From Mixophyes australis (Eukaryota > Chordata > Amphibia > Anura > Limnodynastidae), in contig JAVHZZ010000005.1 of NCBI GenBank assembly GCA_036250195.1, positions 179,845,448 through 179,909,447 of the forward strand: DNA of 64,000 bases, given 5' to 3'. Shown piece after piece: positions 54,808 to 64,000 of this stretch (the stretch's first letter is position 1; every line of letters starts with the position of its first letter). The notes under the pieces were generated by a model. That model was given only the letters and a program-made list of their open reading frames with translations, did not search any database and was not told where the DNA came from. A program made the position numbers and the translations under genes.

Positions 54808-54973
54808 AGATGTCTCTGAAACGTCCGCGAGACACCTCGCTGCGGAGATATGACAGAATTCTTTGCTTATTTTACCTCGCACCTCTAAATGAGCGGAGCT
54901 TTCTACTGTAATTGCCTGGAATGTGTGCAGTGAGATGTCTGCATGCCACATTGCCGGAAATCGAATCTCCCCC
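54786..54973. mobile_element. 188-bp MITE, GGGGGAGATTCAATT ends
   Basis: The left end GGGGGAGATTCAATTAGCCG and the right end CGGAAATCGAATCTCCCCC form a short inverted repeat. The trinucleotide ttt flanks both sides (54783-54785 and 54974-54976), compatible with a 3-bp duplication. Several internal CGAGA/TCGC pieces suggest further palindromes. No coding capacity. Confidence 0.7.
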
Positions 54974-54976
54974 TTT

Positions 54977-55560
54977 AAACAAAGACATTCCTGGCAGACA
55001 TTCAGTATGGCTTGTTGATTTACCTCCATTTACCTCAATGTCTTGTTCCATTGACCTACCATTAATTTATTTAATTTTATAAGGTAATTGTCAAACCTCA
55101 CAGCATGCTAAATAGATAAATATTAATCTCTAACATTAAATTATTTCCGACAAGGGAGCATTTGTTGGACGGACACATTTTCACATTTTTGCCAGTACCC
55201 CATGAGAGTACTATACCACAGATCAGTGATATTTAATCTTGAAAGCATATATAATAACATTATAAAGCAATGTTAAAGTCCAGTTTGTACAGTAGGGTCA
55301 TTAGACACTGGGGATTAGCAATGCTAATCCCAGTGTGCACTGTATATTCTATATAGTTCAGAATACTAAATGGTTTCATTTTGTTGTACAACACTACAGA
55401 AAATGATTTCAAACTATCGTAATAAAACAGAGCACAGATTAATTAAAATACATCATGTCTCTAAAAACAGCTTGTGTATTTGTGAGTGATGATCGGCTTT
55501 AAAAATTGCCATTTAAGAAAAGGCATGTGCAAGGTTTCTCTGCGTGTTAGGCAAAACTTC
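54977..55560. other. Unassigned AT-rich region
   Basis: Nothing recognised. Confidence 0.4.
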
Positions 55561-55569
55561 AGCCTACTG

Positions 55570-55905
55570 ACCCTCCCCAGGCCCCTCTTTGCCCATTTTT
55601 CTCTAGCCCCATCCCCTCACTTTCTGAAGCTCCCTCTCCCCATTTTCTCCGCCCCCCCCCTTCCCCATTTTCTCTGGTCCCCTCTCCGTTTTCTCCAGCC
55701 CTCCCTCTCCACTTTTTCTCCAGCACCTGCTCTCCACTGTTTCTGTAGCTACTTGCCTCCCCCCCATTTTCTACAGCCCCCCCTCTCTCCCCCCATTTTC
55801 TCCAGTCCTCTCTCACCAGTTTCTCCAGCACACTCTTCATATTTTCTGTAGCACCCTTCCCCATTTTCTCCCTCTCGCCGTGTTTTCTGTAGCCCCCTCT
55901 CCCTT
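55570..55905 (+). repeat. Pyrimidine-rich minisatellite
   Basis: Irregular units of about 25-30 bp built on CCCCATTTTCTCCAGCCCC-like sequence, around 11-12 copies, strongly pyrimidine-biased on this strand. The two opposed frames of over 100 codons (Pro/Phe/Ser-rich and Gly/Glu-rich) are products of the repeat. Confidence 0.85.
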
Positions 55906-56859
55906 AAATTTTTGTGTTAATATAATTACCTTTTCTTCTTTTCTCTTCTTGTTTGCATCTCCGCATCTGCTTTCCATCCTGGACCCTTTTAGCTCCTCTT
56001 CACTGACAGCATTGTGACATCACAATGCTGCCAGGAGGTGGAGAGGCGGTTCTGCCTTGTGGCCTCTCTTTACACCCAAGGACAGTGGCATGGGGAAATA
56101 GCGAGTCGGTCGATCACACCACCCTGGTCACATAACAATGACTTGTTCAGAGATATTGTTGATGGGGTACCAGACCACTGTGCCGCCCCCCCGAAAGCCT
56201 GGCAACCGGGGCAGCTGCCTAAAGCACTAACATCTTGTGTCATTAACCAAAATACCCAAGTTTGTGTAATCACCTTCCTGACTTTGCTGTCTATTTCTGT
56301 AATTTCCTCTATTTCAGTCTGTCTCAATTTATGATCTCTTCTAGGTCCAGATCGCCACTTATTACTGCATTTATCCCTATGTTGGGAATAATGATGGTTT
56401 GAATTGTTCAATCTTATATTCCATTTGGTTTTCCTTCTGCAATGATCTTTTTGTACTTTTCTAGTTTCTTTTGTATCAATTGTTATTTACATTGTACTTA
56501 GATGGGTCACATTTTGGGGCTTCCTTAGAAAGAATTCTCTATCTTTTTTTTGATCACATGTGCTCTGTGCCTGTTAACAAATCCTCTTTTGCTTTTGTAT
56601 ATTTTTAGATATTTTGTCTGATATTTCTTTTTTCTTTTTCTGTACATCATGTGTTTCTCTATTTCTTTGTAATCATCTAAATCCCCACAAGGGGAAATAA
56701 GTGTTTATAATATTTCTATTTCTTGTGCTAATTTAAATAGTTCTCTTTTCCTTTCTTTTAAGATTAACTCCATCAGTGAAAAGGAACAGTGACTAATGAT
56801 CTGATAAAATCCGTTAATTCTGTTGAAAAGGTGGGAATTTTATTTTCTCTTTTTCAGTT
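55906..56859. other. Unassigned region upstream of Penelope fragment
   Basis: No domain-bearing frames were recognised. The part nearest 56,860 could be decayed Penelope-like sequence. Confidence 0.35.
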
Positions 56860-57035
56860 TTCACTCTAACCATTGTAAATTTGAACATCAATATAATGCG
56901 GAATCTATTACAGATCTTTGTGGTATAAAATTAGTTGAGGGAGATTGGAGATGAAAGGAAAAAATAAGAAGAGGATCTAGCTAGAGCTGAAATAGAATGG
57001 ATTTATTTATTCAACACCCGCAGCCCCAAATGGCT
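56860..57035 (+). pseudogene. Penelope-like C-terminal fragment
   Basis: The frame around 56,985-57,060 reads RAEIEWIYLFNTRSPKWLNL then DFEIKW, the pattern of the extreme C-terminus of Penelope-like elements (a charged helix, WI..LNT.SP.GLN, then a DFE-type end). An upstream frame gives CKFEHQYNAESITDLCGIKL, compatible with the preceding linker. RT and the GIY-YIG core are not visible. This is a second, more decayed copy beside the relic at 18 kb. Confidence 0.5.
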
Positions 57036-57880
57036 GAATCTAGATTTTGAGATTAAGTGGTTTTTGTAATCTTTTCAATAAGAGACGTTTGGATTTGGGT
57101 GCTTCAAATGTTTGCTGTTAGTTTAGTTATTAGTAAAAGGTCCTATGTTATTGGTATTATTTTATGATTGGATTTGCATAAATACAGCTGGTGATTTGTA
57201 TTATATGGTAATCCTTTGATTATAGATGAACCTGTTAAGTGTTCTTTGGATCCTTTATATGTTTAGATATTTAGATCTGCTTATTACCTCAAGGGCACCT
57301 ATTCATTTCTTTTGTACATGATGAAACTAGTAATGAGTATCAATCTGTTCCATTGTTGAGATTGCTATTTTATGTCTGCACCGTGATGTTGGCTGTGAGT
57401 CTGAGTGATAAACACCAGTACAATAAATTTAGTACAGATTATTGCTACATTTGTTACTATGAATCAAAGATCTAGAGAACAATATGTTATTTGTGCTCCT
57501 ATTGCACACTGTAGTTAAGATGCACATCGTTAAGTGTGTAGTTCATCATCTTCGTATAATTATGATCAAATGTTTAATTTAGGAATAGAACATATGTTCT
57601 ACAATTCAGTCTAGCCATGTATACATTTTCAAATATGCTGCTTATGGCTTGTAAACGATTCACCTTTTTTGTTTGGAAACCTAGTTGTATCTCAATTTTT
57701 CTCAATAAAACGGTTTGATTGCTCCTTAGGCCATGACTGCATCAGTTAGGAGTGCGGCTTACTTCACAGCCACTAAATAGTATTACATTCATTACAGGCG
57801 AGATGCAGTGAGGAGGTAATAGGTTGCATTTTTGTGACGGCTGTTTGTGTCTGTTGCTGTTATTTATTGCGGATGCTCGT
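57036..57880. other. Unassigned AT-rich region
   Basis: Possibly Penelope 3' sequence at the start. Nothing else was recognised. Confidence 0.35.
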
Positions 57881-57884
57881 GCCT

Positions 57885-58450
57885 CGGATGCAGTCATTGT
57901 ATTTGATTCATTGGATCATTGTTATCCTCATTTAGTATGAATGAGGATTTGTTGTGAGTTAATCACTATATAATTTTAGAATTATTGTTTTTATAACTAC
58001 ATTGATCTACAGTTAATTTTCTGCAATATGCATGTCTATTATTAACACGACACACACATTGCAAATCTAACCAAGTAGGCTTGATTTAAACATCAGGTTA
58101 TCATTGTGTGTGCTCGTGTAACATGTTTCTGCTATTTATTTTCTATGTAAATCTTTATATAGTATGTATATTGGACTGCCCTGGAAATGAATGGTTCATA
58201 AACCTTTATCGTCTTGATCATGGCGTGAGTGCAATTATTGTAGTTGATTCATTGGATCTGTCATTTTCACCTAGTATGAAGGAAGATCTAATGTGAACTA
58301 ATTACTACATCATTATAAAGCTATTGTTGTACATTTATTTTGCTGCTATATGCGTATCTATTGTGAACATGGAACACACACTACAGATCTAGCCTAGTAG
58401 GCTTGATTTTAATTCTGGTTACTATCATGTGTGTGCTCAAGTATGATCTC
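57885..58450 (+). repeat. Diverged tandem duplication (about 320-345 bp)
   Basis: TTGATTCATTGGATC recurs at about 57,902 and 58,245, TAGTATGAA.GA at about 57,935 and 58,274, TTTTCTGCAATATGCATGTC against TTTTGCTGCTATATGCGTAT, and GTAGGCTTGATTT at about 58,075 and 58,397. The second unit lies mostly inside the left arm of the inverted duplication 58161/61730. The two units are clearly diverged. Confidence 0.75.
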
Positions 58451-58510
58451 GTTATATAATTCCTCATGTGGATACTTATATAGAATTCATCGAAGAGTGA
58501 TCATCATCAT
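58161..58510. repeat. Left arm of a 350-bp inverted duplication
   Basis: AGTATGTATATTGGACTGCC at 58161 through CGAAGAGTGATCATCATCAT near 58,510 is the near-exact reverse complement of 61382-61730. The arms enclose about 2.9 kb. The inner side continues directly into an antisense L2 3' end. Confidence 0.92.
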
Positions 58511-58640
58511 CCTCATTTATTTATATAGCGCCAGCAAATTCCGTAGCACTTTACAATTAGGAACAAACATTAATAAGACAATACTGGATAATACATACAG
58601 ACAGAGAAGAGAACGCTGCTCGCAGCTTTCCAATCTATAG
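58501..58640 (-). mobile_element. L2 3'-end fragment, antisense
   Basis: TCATTTATTTATATAGCGCC followed by GTAGCACTTTACAATTAGG and CTGCTCGCAGCTTTCCAATC is the inverse of an L2 3' end of the subfamily at 16556-17640 (GCTTGCGAGCAGGG, CCAATTGTAAAGCACTACAG). About 140 bp, non-coding. Confidence 0.8.
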
Positions 58641-58924
58641 GTGATTTGTAGCTTTTAATAAATTAACAGCATTTACGTTTAATAAATATTCTTATTTTCC
58701 ACATCCATCACTACCATTAAATAATTCATATTCACATTTAATAGATAGATCTCATTTTCCCCACATTCAAATACTAAATGAAAGGTTCCATTACCTAATC
58801 TTAAAATAATAAGCCCCACTATTAAATTAAACTGCCTCACCATCACCACTCACCCAAAAAGCACCCATTAAATATTTAATCCCCATCTAAACTGCACCAT
58901 TAAATGAATAACCTACCTCCCACC

Positions 58925-59077
58925 CAGAGGCGGAACTAGCGAGCTGTGGGCCACAGTGCAGAGAGGCTGGGAGGAGGGAACCGGGGCCCCCGACCCTCTG
59001 CATCTGCCATGTGGGCCCCATTATCCTCATGGGCTCCAGTTCATGGCACATGCTGTACTAATGGTAGTTCCGCCAAT
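58925..59077. mobile_element. Probable 153-bp hAT-type MITE
   Basis: The left end CAGAGGCGGAACTAGC and the inverted right end (CATTGGCGGAACTACC) form a terminal inverted repeat. The flanks ctcccacc and ctcggacc agree at six of eight positions, a possible worn 8-bp duplication. Non-coding. Confidence 0.6.
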
Positions 59078-59792
59078 GCTCGGACCCACATTATATTAAG
59101 ACCCCTCCCCCTCACACATTATATTACCATACCCCACCTCCCTTCCCTGACACTTACCTTAGCCGCAATGTGTTGGAGAGGCAGACAGAAGAGTATTGCA
59201 GCCTGCACACATGTGGGGGCACCTGCCATATGGTGGACATAGCATGTGACACCTGCCTCTTACATTGATAGGATGAGTCCACACAAAGGTTGAAGGAAGG
59301 GAGTGAATTACAAATTATGAGACCCGTGGCAAAAGAAGGAAGGTGGCTGGTCCTGGAGGAACAAAATATTAAATAAAAATAGGACACAACAAAAATTTAG
59401 GACTGAAACACAGACTTTATGAATAAACACAGACAAAATCCTATCCTACAGGAGGGAAGAGGGGCCCTGCTCATATGTCCTACCCCAACTAAATGTGTCC
59501 CCACATTATAAGTTTACCTCCCCCTTAATGCAACATTGTTTTACTATGGTTCAAAGTTACTGCTTTTTTTGCTTTACTTTCCTCAATTACTTAGGCCCAA
59601 AATCTTTAGTCTTTGTATCCATTTCATTTCACGCTTAGCAAGCCTAACCAAATTATCCTTTTGTCTACAATTATCTTTTTGTCTACAATTATTGTCAGTT
59701 TTATCTATTCCTAAAAAATGAAAGTGTACCTTACCAAAGTGGGATGAAACTGAATGTTTCTTCCCATCCCCTTTTTGATGACATTAAGATGT
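59078..59792. other. Unassigned region with a possible L2 scrap
   Basis: AGGAGGGAAGAGGGGCCCTGCTCATATG near 59,450-59,477 resembles the inverse of the L2 3' UTR motif (TGAGCAGGGCC). Otherwise nothing was recognised. Confidence 0.35.
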
Positions 59793-61353
59793 TGTCACGG
59801 GCACTAGGAGTCCTTACCCAGGATATCACCAGATGATGGACTTACCAGAGTAGTATAGTTGGTAATATGGTACTCTGGTAGCAGAGTGACAACAGAACAG
59901 GAGAAACAGCAGATGGTGAGAGAATGCTCGAGGAAAGTCTATGACTAGCAGCACTGGTAATGAGTAGATGACTGTACACGAGGAAGTAGATGGACAAGGA
60001 AACGTGAGGATAGTCAGTGGTCTGCGTATAGCAAGTTGTACCACTGCTATAGTGAGGAGGAATGTCCAGGAGTAGCGAGGAGGTGGTGAGAGTCAGCGGT
60101 CTGCATATAGCAAGTTGTACCGCTGTCTAGGTGAAGGAATGGAATCCAGGTGAAAGTAGGTAACAGGGAAGTCAGTGGTCTGCGTTAGCAAGTTGTACCA
60201 CTGCTTATGTGAGAGGATACTGGAAACTGGTGTCACAGGGAACAGGAGTCAGTGGTCTGCATCAGCAAGTTATACCACTGCAATATATAAGTGAGGAGGG
60301 GCACGAGGAGATGAATGCAATGCAGAGTATACACGGGGCACACAGAACTTGATCCCACGATGATATCCACAATACAATGATAACTGAGCAGCACTGCTTA
60401 AATATACAAAGTCACAATAACTATCCAGGCAAATAGTAAACAAAGTCAATGGTAGCAATAGTCTCGGTGGATAGGGGACTCCAGAGGAGAACACAACTCA
60501 GTCCAGCTAGATATGCAATACACAAGCAAAGTCAATGAGAAGTATGCATACCGCGATTCAGGAGAGCAGGCTGTCAGAGAGACGTGCAGGGATACCTGAA
60601 CGGCTGAAGGCCGGCAGGAGGAGAGACCACTGGAAGGTGGAAGCGGTAATCAGGTTGGTGCAGCGCACGGTAGGTAAACCAGCAAGAACGAGGCAATACT
60701 CAGGAAGCAGTAGTATGTGGAACTGGAAACCTGAAGAACACGGGAGAGTTGAGGCGGTCTGATATCCAGTCGTAGAGATGGAAGCAGCGGAGCGCTGACC
60801 CGATGAACACAGTAGAGTTGAAGTAAGCAGGAACTCTGTAGAAGCAACGGAGGCAGCGGGTAGGAATCAGCTGGTGCAGACACGATGAACACAGGAGAGT
60901 TGAAGCGAGCAGGAACTCTGTAGAAGCAACGGAGGCAGCGGATAGGAATCAGCTGGTGCAGACACGATGAACACAGGAGAGTTGAAGTGAGCAGGAACTC
61001 TGTAGAAGCAACGGAGGCAGCGGATAGGAATCAGCTGGTGCAGACACGATGAACACACGAGAGTTGAAGTGGTCTGGAAACCACAATAGAATAAACAGGA
61101 ATCAGCAGGAGCTGAATACACGAGGAAACACAGGAACACCTTCAGCGGCTCATGGGAATGAGACTCCAAGATCAGGCAACAAGGTATTGACCACAGGTGC
61201 TTTAAATAGGGAGTGTTGCCTGATCAGCCAATTAATGAAAAGCAACAGATACTGAAGACTTGAAAGGGCTGCACATGCGCAGACCCTCAGGATGGCGGAC
61301 GGCCACGGTTCCTAAATACATGAGAAGTAGCACTCACAGTCCGGTGAGTGACA
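59793..61353 (-). mobile_element. LTR-like element with exact 5-bp duplication
   Basis: It is bounded by TGTCACGGGCACTAGGAGTC and CAGTCCGGTGAGTGACA. The exact 5-bp duplication gatgt lies at 59788-59792 and 61354-61358. On the minus strand it starts TGTCACTCACCGGACTGT, like the sense element at 2733-4182, and has a TATTTAAAG TATA-like box about 145 bp in (complement of about 61,199-61,207) preceded by TTAATTGGCTGATCAGG. Two internal tandem arrays of about 80-83 bp lie at 60,000-60,290 and 60,780-61,060. At 1,561 bp with no coding region, it is read as a solo LTR, probably of a Ty3/Gypsy-type element. Confidence 0.75.
60000..61060 (-). repeat. Two internal 80-83-bp tandem arrays of the LTR
   Basis: Array 1: AGTCAGTGGTCTGC...AGCAAGTTGTACCACTGC recurs at about 60,013, 60,092, 60,172 and 60,250. 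Array 2: GACACGATGAACACAGGAG with GCAGGAACTCTGTAGAAGCA recurs at about 60,878, 60,961 and 61,044, preceded by looser copies from 60,780. The periods of about 80 and 83 bp are similar to the 80-bp array of the related element at 2733-4182. Confidence 0.85.
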
Positions 61354-61381
61354 GATGTTCTCTTAAACAAATTTTTAGTGA

Positions 61382-61730
61382 TGATGATGATCACTCTTCG
61401 ATGAATTCTATATAAGTATCCACATGAGGAATTATATAACGAGATCATACTTGAGCACACACATGATAGTAACCAGAATTAAAATCAAGCCTACTAGGCT
61501 AGATCTATAGTGTGTGTTCCATGTTCACAATAGATACGCATATAGCAGCAAAATAAATGTACAACAATAGCTTTATAATGATGTAGTAATTAGTTCACAT
61601 TAGATCTTCCTTCATACTAGGTTAAAATGACAGATACAATGAATCAACTACAATAATTGCACTCACGCCATGATCAAGACGATAAAGGTTTATGAACCAT
61701 TCATTTCCAGGGCAGTCCAATATACATACT
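61382..61730. repeat. Right arm of the 350-bp inverted duplication
   Basis: The reverse complement of 58161-58510, ending GGCAGTCCAATATACATACT at 61730. A sense L2 tail abuts it at 61731. Confidence 0.92.
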
Positions 61731-61765
61731 GTGGCGCTATATAAATAAACAGTGATGGTGATGAA
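61731..61765 (+). mobile_element. L2 tail fragment, sense
   Basis: GTGGCGCTATATAAATAAAC followed by AGTGATGGTGATGA is an L2-type 3' terminus of about 35 bp. It is fused head-on to the antisense L2 coding fragment that starts at about 61,766. Confidence 0.75.
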
Positions 61766-62537
61766 GGATTACACCTAGGCAGCGAGTTTGCAGGGTGGGA
61801 TTTATGGTCATGTTATCAACAGAAATAGAAATGTCAGGCAGGAAGCTTCTGGTTTTGGGTGGGAATATTATTAATTCAGTTTTTGAAAGATTGAGTTTAA
61901 GTTGGCGAGAAGACATCCAAGATGAAATGGCAGAGAGACAGTTAGTAACGCGAGACAACACAGATGGTGAAAGATCAGGAGAGGATAGATAGATTTGTGT
62001 ATCATCCACATAGAGATGATACTGAAATCCAAAGGAGCTTATTAGTTTTCCAAGAGAAGTGGTGTAGATTGAGAATAGCAGAGGACCTAGGACTGAGCCT
62101 TGTGGTAATCCAACTGATAAAGGAAGTGGAGCAGAGGTAGGTCCAGAGAAATTAACACTGAAAGAGCAATTAGATAGGTAGGATGAGAACCAGGATAGGA
62201 CAGTGCCTGCAAGACCTAGGGATTGTAGCGTTTGTATGATGAGAGAGTGGTCAACAGTGTCAAATGCAGCAGAGAGATCCAGGAAAATTAGAAGAGAGTA
62301 ATGGGTTTTACTTTTTGCTGTCATCATATCATTGACAACCTTGGTCAGCGCAGTCTTTGTGGAGCGTTGAGAGCGAAATCCCGACTGAAGAGAATCCAGT
62401 AGGTTGTTTGCTGTAAGAAAGTGTGTGAGGTGATTGTAGGTAATTCTCTTGAGAAGCCTGGATCGGCATGGGAGCTGAGATGGGGTGGTAATTTGAGAGA
62501 GAGTTTGGGTCAGAATTTGTTTTTTTCTAAAATGGGA
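61766..62537 (-). pseudogene. L2 reverse transcriptase fragment, antisense
   Basis: The open minus frame (within 62666-61737) contains [56 protein letters not shown] and the palm [14 protein letters not shown], then [20 protein letters not shown] and CLGVIL. It breaks at CLGVIL, where the inverted L2 tail begins, so the thumb and C-terminus are gone. The catalytic block has YVDD rather than YADD but keeps both Asp, and PQGS has the usual Gly. The first 40 or so residues of the frame derive from adjoining LTR-like sequence, not L2. Without endonuclease or C-terminus it is inactive. Confidence 0.88.
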
Positions 62538-62540
62538 GCG

Positions 62541-63290
62541 TGACAGGATGGACCGCCTATGCCACCCTGTCTGTTGTTGCTGGGAACCAGCTGGGCTTAC
62601 TTTGCCACCGTTCCATTTCCTTATCCCAAACGCGCCCTCTTGCCGCAGTGGGAGGGGTTTACACAAGCTGCCACCACTGGACTCTTACCGGCATCCAGTA
62701 CAGAGTTTCTCCTGGGTAACTGACGCTAACAGCATGTCTCGTTGTTGGTGTACCTGGGCTGGTACTCCTGACCTCTTACTATGGATCAGGGATGCTGTGG
62801 ATGGTCCCACCTGGCCTATCACACTGACCAGGGTTGCATGGGTAGCAGGCAGAGCGGTGGTACCAGAAAGCTTGGGTCCAAACCTCAGAAACAGCTGGTG
62901 AACAGATTAGTTTTTAGGGTCTAATCTGCAGGTCACAGGAATACAGCAATATTGAAGATGTTTTCAAACAGGTCTTGAAGCAAGATGTTTATTTGCTCTC
63001 ACACTGGTTGAAGGTACTAGTGTGATCAGATCAGATGAAAATTAGAAGAATAAGTTTCAAATACAAGCTAGTGCCTTTTATACAGTTCAGACACAGGCTA
63101 TTTTTAGCATCAGGATGTAACCTATTTATACAAACATGGATTTACATGCATCTCAAAGCTAACAAAAATTACACTTATGGAAATTCTAGAAACGCTGTGA
63201 TGTCCTGCATCACATGCTGTCCACAATGTTCAGAAAGGTTTGGAAGGACAAAAGCCACACAGTAACGACCCCCTGCTGGGTCTTTGGCCA
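62541..63290. mobile_element. Possible LTR-like element
   Basis: It begins TGACAGGATGGACCGCCTAT and could end GTCTTTGGCCA, with gagcg (62536-62540) and gagca (63291-63295) as a four-of-five duplication. The composition (GC-rich first 350 bp) differs from the surroundings. No polyadenylation or promoter elements were assigned and no internal coding region is present. The boundaries are tentative. Confidence 0.35.
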
Positions 63291-63672
63291 GAGCAGGCAT
63301 GACACTTCATCACAAAACATCGTTAGCAATTCCTGCTATCAGACTCCCTTCCACATGCCTAATTGGAGGTTTCCACTAGCAACCTTACAAATCCCACACA
63401 ATGACACTTCCATACAAAACACATCCCAATACACAAAAGACCTCCATCCACAAAGTCCTATTGTATTAGATATATACATAAGAAATAAGGCATATCCTTC
63501 AGTATGGTTAGAACAAGAAAAACGAGTTTCCACCCTGGTCTCAGAAATAACGATTTCCTATCTCAGAATATATACAAGCAATCATTACGATTTGAAACAT
63601 GTTGACAGCTTTGCAGGGATCTTTTGAGCTCTGTCTGATCTGGAGACACAGCTTGTTTAATCTCTATATCTA
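63291..63672. other. Unassigned region
   Basis: A 137-residue frame (63214-63627) crosses it but has no recognised domain. No element ends were seen. Confidence 0.35.
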
Positions 63673-64000
63673 CAGGGTGAGTCAAAAGTCACAGTACACC
63701 CTTTTATTTCAAAAACTCTACAGGAATTGGGAAACCTGAATACTCCAGTAAGGTATGGGTGACGTGGTCTATCTTTTACGGTATGTACCAAACATGGGCG
63801 CCATCTTAAATCTAAGTCAATTTTTTTAAATGGAAAGGGGGTCGTGTGATATATAAGAACATCAGCATTTTCTGACAAGTTCATTTCTGTAACCAGATTT
63901 GAAATAGCAGTTATGGTTCAAAAGTTACAACACATTTTGTTTGGAATTACAGGCTGGACTGTTCTCCGTAAAGGACAGTCACTTAATGTGTTCAACATGT
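63673..64000 (+). mobile_element. Left end of a mariner-like element (runs off window)
   Basis: CAGGGTGAGTCAAAAGTCAC starts immediately after TA (63671-63672), the layout of Tc1/mariner/IS630-type ends. The window ends before the other terminus. An ATG at about 63,915 opens a short frame to the window edge, too short to assign to a transposase. Confidence 0.4.

Noticed and set aside
61731..62537. Twin-priming (5' inversion) of a single L2 insertion
   Set aside because: Twin priming leaves the 3' segment and tail at the end away from the inverted 5' segment. Here the tail faces the coding fragment head-on, so the layout does not fit.

Overview
This window looks like repeat-dense intergenic or intronic DNA from a large vertebrate genome, most likely an amphibian (frog). 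That is an inference from the mix of elements: L2, CR1 and L1/Tx1-type LINEs, Penelope-like elements, a chromodomain Ty3/Gypsy element, an L2-tailed tRNA-type SINE, several hAT families and many MITEs. No host protein-coding gene, rRNA, tRNA gene or CRISPR array could be supported. Nearly every long open frame belongs to a transposable element.

Layout. 1-1.69 kb has nothing recognisable. 1.69-9.9 kb is one antisense CR1-type LINE opened by three insertions: a 123-bp hAT-type MITE, a 1.45-kb LTR-like element with an 80-bp internal minisatellite, and a sense L1/Tx1-type LINE. 10.2-11.5 kb is a decayed sense L2. 11.8-16.1 kb holds antisense Ty3/Gypsy chromovirus remains (RT, integrase, chromodomain), split by a 716-bp MITE and a SINE and abutted by a second Gypsy integrase fragment. 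16.6-17.6 kb is another sense L2, and 18-18.8 kb is a Penelope-like element that has lost its RT core. 20-21.2 kb contains a MITE and an antisense L1 endonuclease fragment. 21.8-26.4 kb is a DNA transposon with very long inverted repeats and a decayed antisense transposase.

The central part is a stack of nested insertions. An antisense L1 (26.4-34.1 kb) is split by a 6.4-kb hAT element with 8-bp target duplications (27,381-33,751). That hAT carries a nearly complete L2 with a 1,022-codon endonuclease/RT reading frame. Next comes a second hAT family (34,360-46,932). It contains an inverted copy of the same family (38,473-46,677), and both copies have their own 8-bp target duplications. The inner copy encodes a long BED-finger hAT transposase with one homopolymer frameshift, and its non-coding half consists of three related tandem arrays (about 80, 89 and 100 bp). 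The outer copy is an internally deleted derivative.

46.9-64 kb is lower-density intergenic DNA. It has a mariner-type MITE, two GGCCTGATTCA-type and GGGGGAGATTC-type MITEs, two hAT-type MITEs, three LTR-like elements bounded by TGTCAC and (in two of them) GTGACA with 5-bp duplications, a Penelope C-terminal fragment, a 350-bp inverted duplication enclosing about 2.9 kb, a truncated antisense L2 and, at the right edge, the start of a mariner-like element.

The parts do not form a host pathway. The functional relationships are between transposons: L2 RT with L2-tailed SINEs, and hAT transposases with their non-autonomous derivatives. The target duplications allow a relative insertion order to be read directly.
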